Of a DNA stretch of 7,411 nucleotides, positions 7,189-7,411 are shown piece by piece. The stretch is from Candidatus Cryptobacteroides faecihippi (GTDB taxonomy: Bacteria; Bacteroidota; Bacteroidia; Bacteroidales; UBA932). Where the stretch lies: assembly GCA_018066065.1 (NCBI GenBank), contig JAGHSC010000149.1, forward strand, positions 1 through 7,411, given 5' to 3'. How positions within the stretch are numbered: position 1 is the stretch's first letter; the number at the start of each line of letters is the position of its first letter. The translations under genes were made by a program, and so were the position numbers. The notes beneath the pieces were generated by a model. It saw only the letters and a program-made list of their open reading frames with translations. It did no database searches and was not told the DNA's origin.

Positions 7189-7411
7189 CTACTTGAAATT
7201 CAATTCCTTGGCGGAGCGTTCAGCAATGAATGCTCCGTCTTTCACTGTAAGTGCACCGTTGATCCAGACCATCTTGACTGCTCCCTTGAGAGTCTCGCCT
7301 TCGTAAGGACTCCAGCCACACTTGTAAGCCACATCCTTGACTGTGAACTCCTCCTCCGGGTCCACGACCACGAGGTCGGCGTAGGCACCTGCCTTCAGGA
7401 CACCCCTGTCG
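7189..7411 (-). CDS. pyrC: Dihydroorotase, C-terminal end (5' part outside window)
   Basis: The - strand frame is open from the right edge to TAG at 7191-7189, giving the last 73 complete codons. It reads DRGVLKAGAYADLVVVDPEE, then a middle segment with KCGWSPYEG, then VKMVWINGALTVKDGAF. The G-x-x-A-D-L-V-V-V-D strand is the closing beta-sandwich part of amidohydrolases, where N- and C-termini form a small domain beside the metal barrel. KCGWSPYEG with the following INGALTVKDG is the usual ending of Bacteroidota dihydroorotases, which convert carbamoyl aspartate to dihydroorotate in pyrimidine synthesis in the cytoplasm. None of the metal ligands lies in the visible part, so a related cyclic amidohydrolase cannot be fully excluded. 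A GTG at 7371 is internal to the conserved strand and is not the start. The gene converges on the glycosidase with only two bases between the stop codons. Confidence 0.87.
   Translation of the reverse strand, partial: DRGVLKAGAYADLVVVDPEEEFTVKDVAYKCGWSPYEGETLKGAVKMVWINGALTVKDGAFIAERSAKELNFK
7212..7237 (+). terminator. Candidate terminator hairpin downstream of the GH106 gene, inside the 3' end of pyrC
   Basis: Arms CGGAGCGTTCA (7212-7222) and TGAATGCTCCG (7227-7237) pair over 11 positions with one G-U wobble around a GCAA tetraloop, a stable GNRA type. The stem begins 25 bases after the glycosidase stop and is followed by TCTTTCACT, a weak U-rich stretch. It lies within the coding region of the opposing pyrC gene. 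On the opposite-strand transcript the wobble becomes an A-C mismatch and the loop becomes UUGC, so the structure favours the + transcript. A rho-independent terminator or mRNA-end stabiliser is likely; the poor U-tract makes this uncertain. Confidence 0.42.

Overview
The window looks like a chromosomal segment from a Bacteroidota (Bacteroidales-type) bacterium with moderately high GC. The reasons are a lipoprotein-anchored GH106-type glycosidase, a dihydroorotase C-terminus with the KCGWSPYEG motif usual in that phylum, starts preceded by A-rich DNA rather than Shine-Dalgarno sequences, and two matches to the Bacteroidota TAnnTTTG -7 promoter box. This assignment is inferred from protein and signal character only. 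I see no rRNA, tRNA, CRISPR array, insertion sequence or phage gene.

Layout, left to right. The 3' end of tex (HhH and S1 RNA-binding domains) enters from the left edge on the + strand. Nineteen bases later comes an exported calcineurin-like metallophosphoesterase, also on +. It converges on a second, unrelated-looking metallophosphoesterase on the - strand that carries a Tat-type leader. The second enzyme starts from a short AT-rich divergent promoter region (about 2723-2772). From the other side of that region a + strand run begins: a TfoX N-terminal-domain protein with a basic tail, an unrecognised 215-residue protein with a possible PD-(D/E)XK-like core, and a large 1111-residue GH106-family lipoprotein glycosidase. 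The gaps inside this run are 16 and 12 bases, so it may be one transcript. The GH106 gene converges with only 2 bases to spare on the 3' end of a dihydroorotase gene (pyrC, - strand) that leaves at the right edge. Coding density is very high and no gene-free stretch exceeds about 50 bases.

Functional picture. The three central exported proteins (two phosphoesterases and the glycosidase) suggest envelope or periplasmic nutrient processing: removal of phosphate groups and of alpha-L-rhamnose from glycans. There is no SusC/SusD pair, sulfatase or regulator here, so this is not a recognisable polysaccharide utilisation locus. tex and pyrC are housekeeping flanks. The less ordinary signals are a strand-asymmetric GNRA-loop hairpin embedded in the pyrC coding sequence just after the glycosidase stop, a pair of mirror-image, nearly leaderless candidate promoters, the unrecognised gene at 3191-3838, and the altered metal ligands of the first phosphoesterase. 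I do not see convincing evidence of a wholly new multi-gene system.
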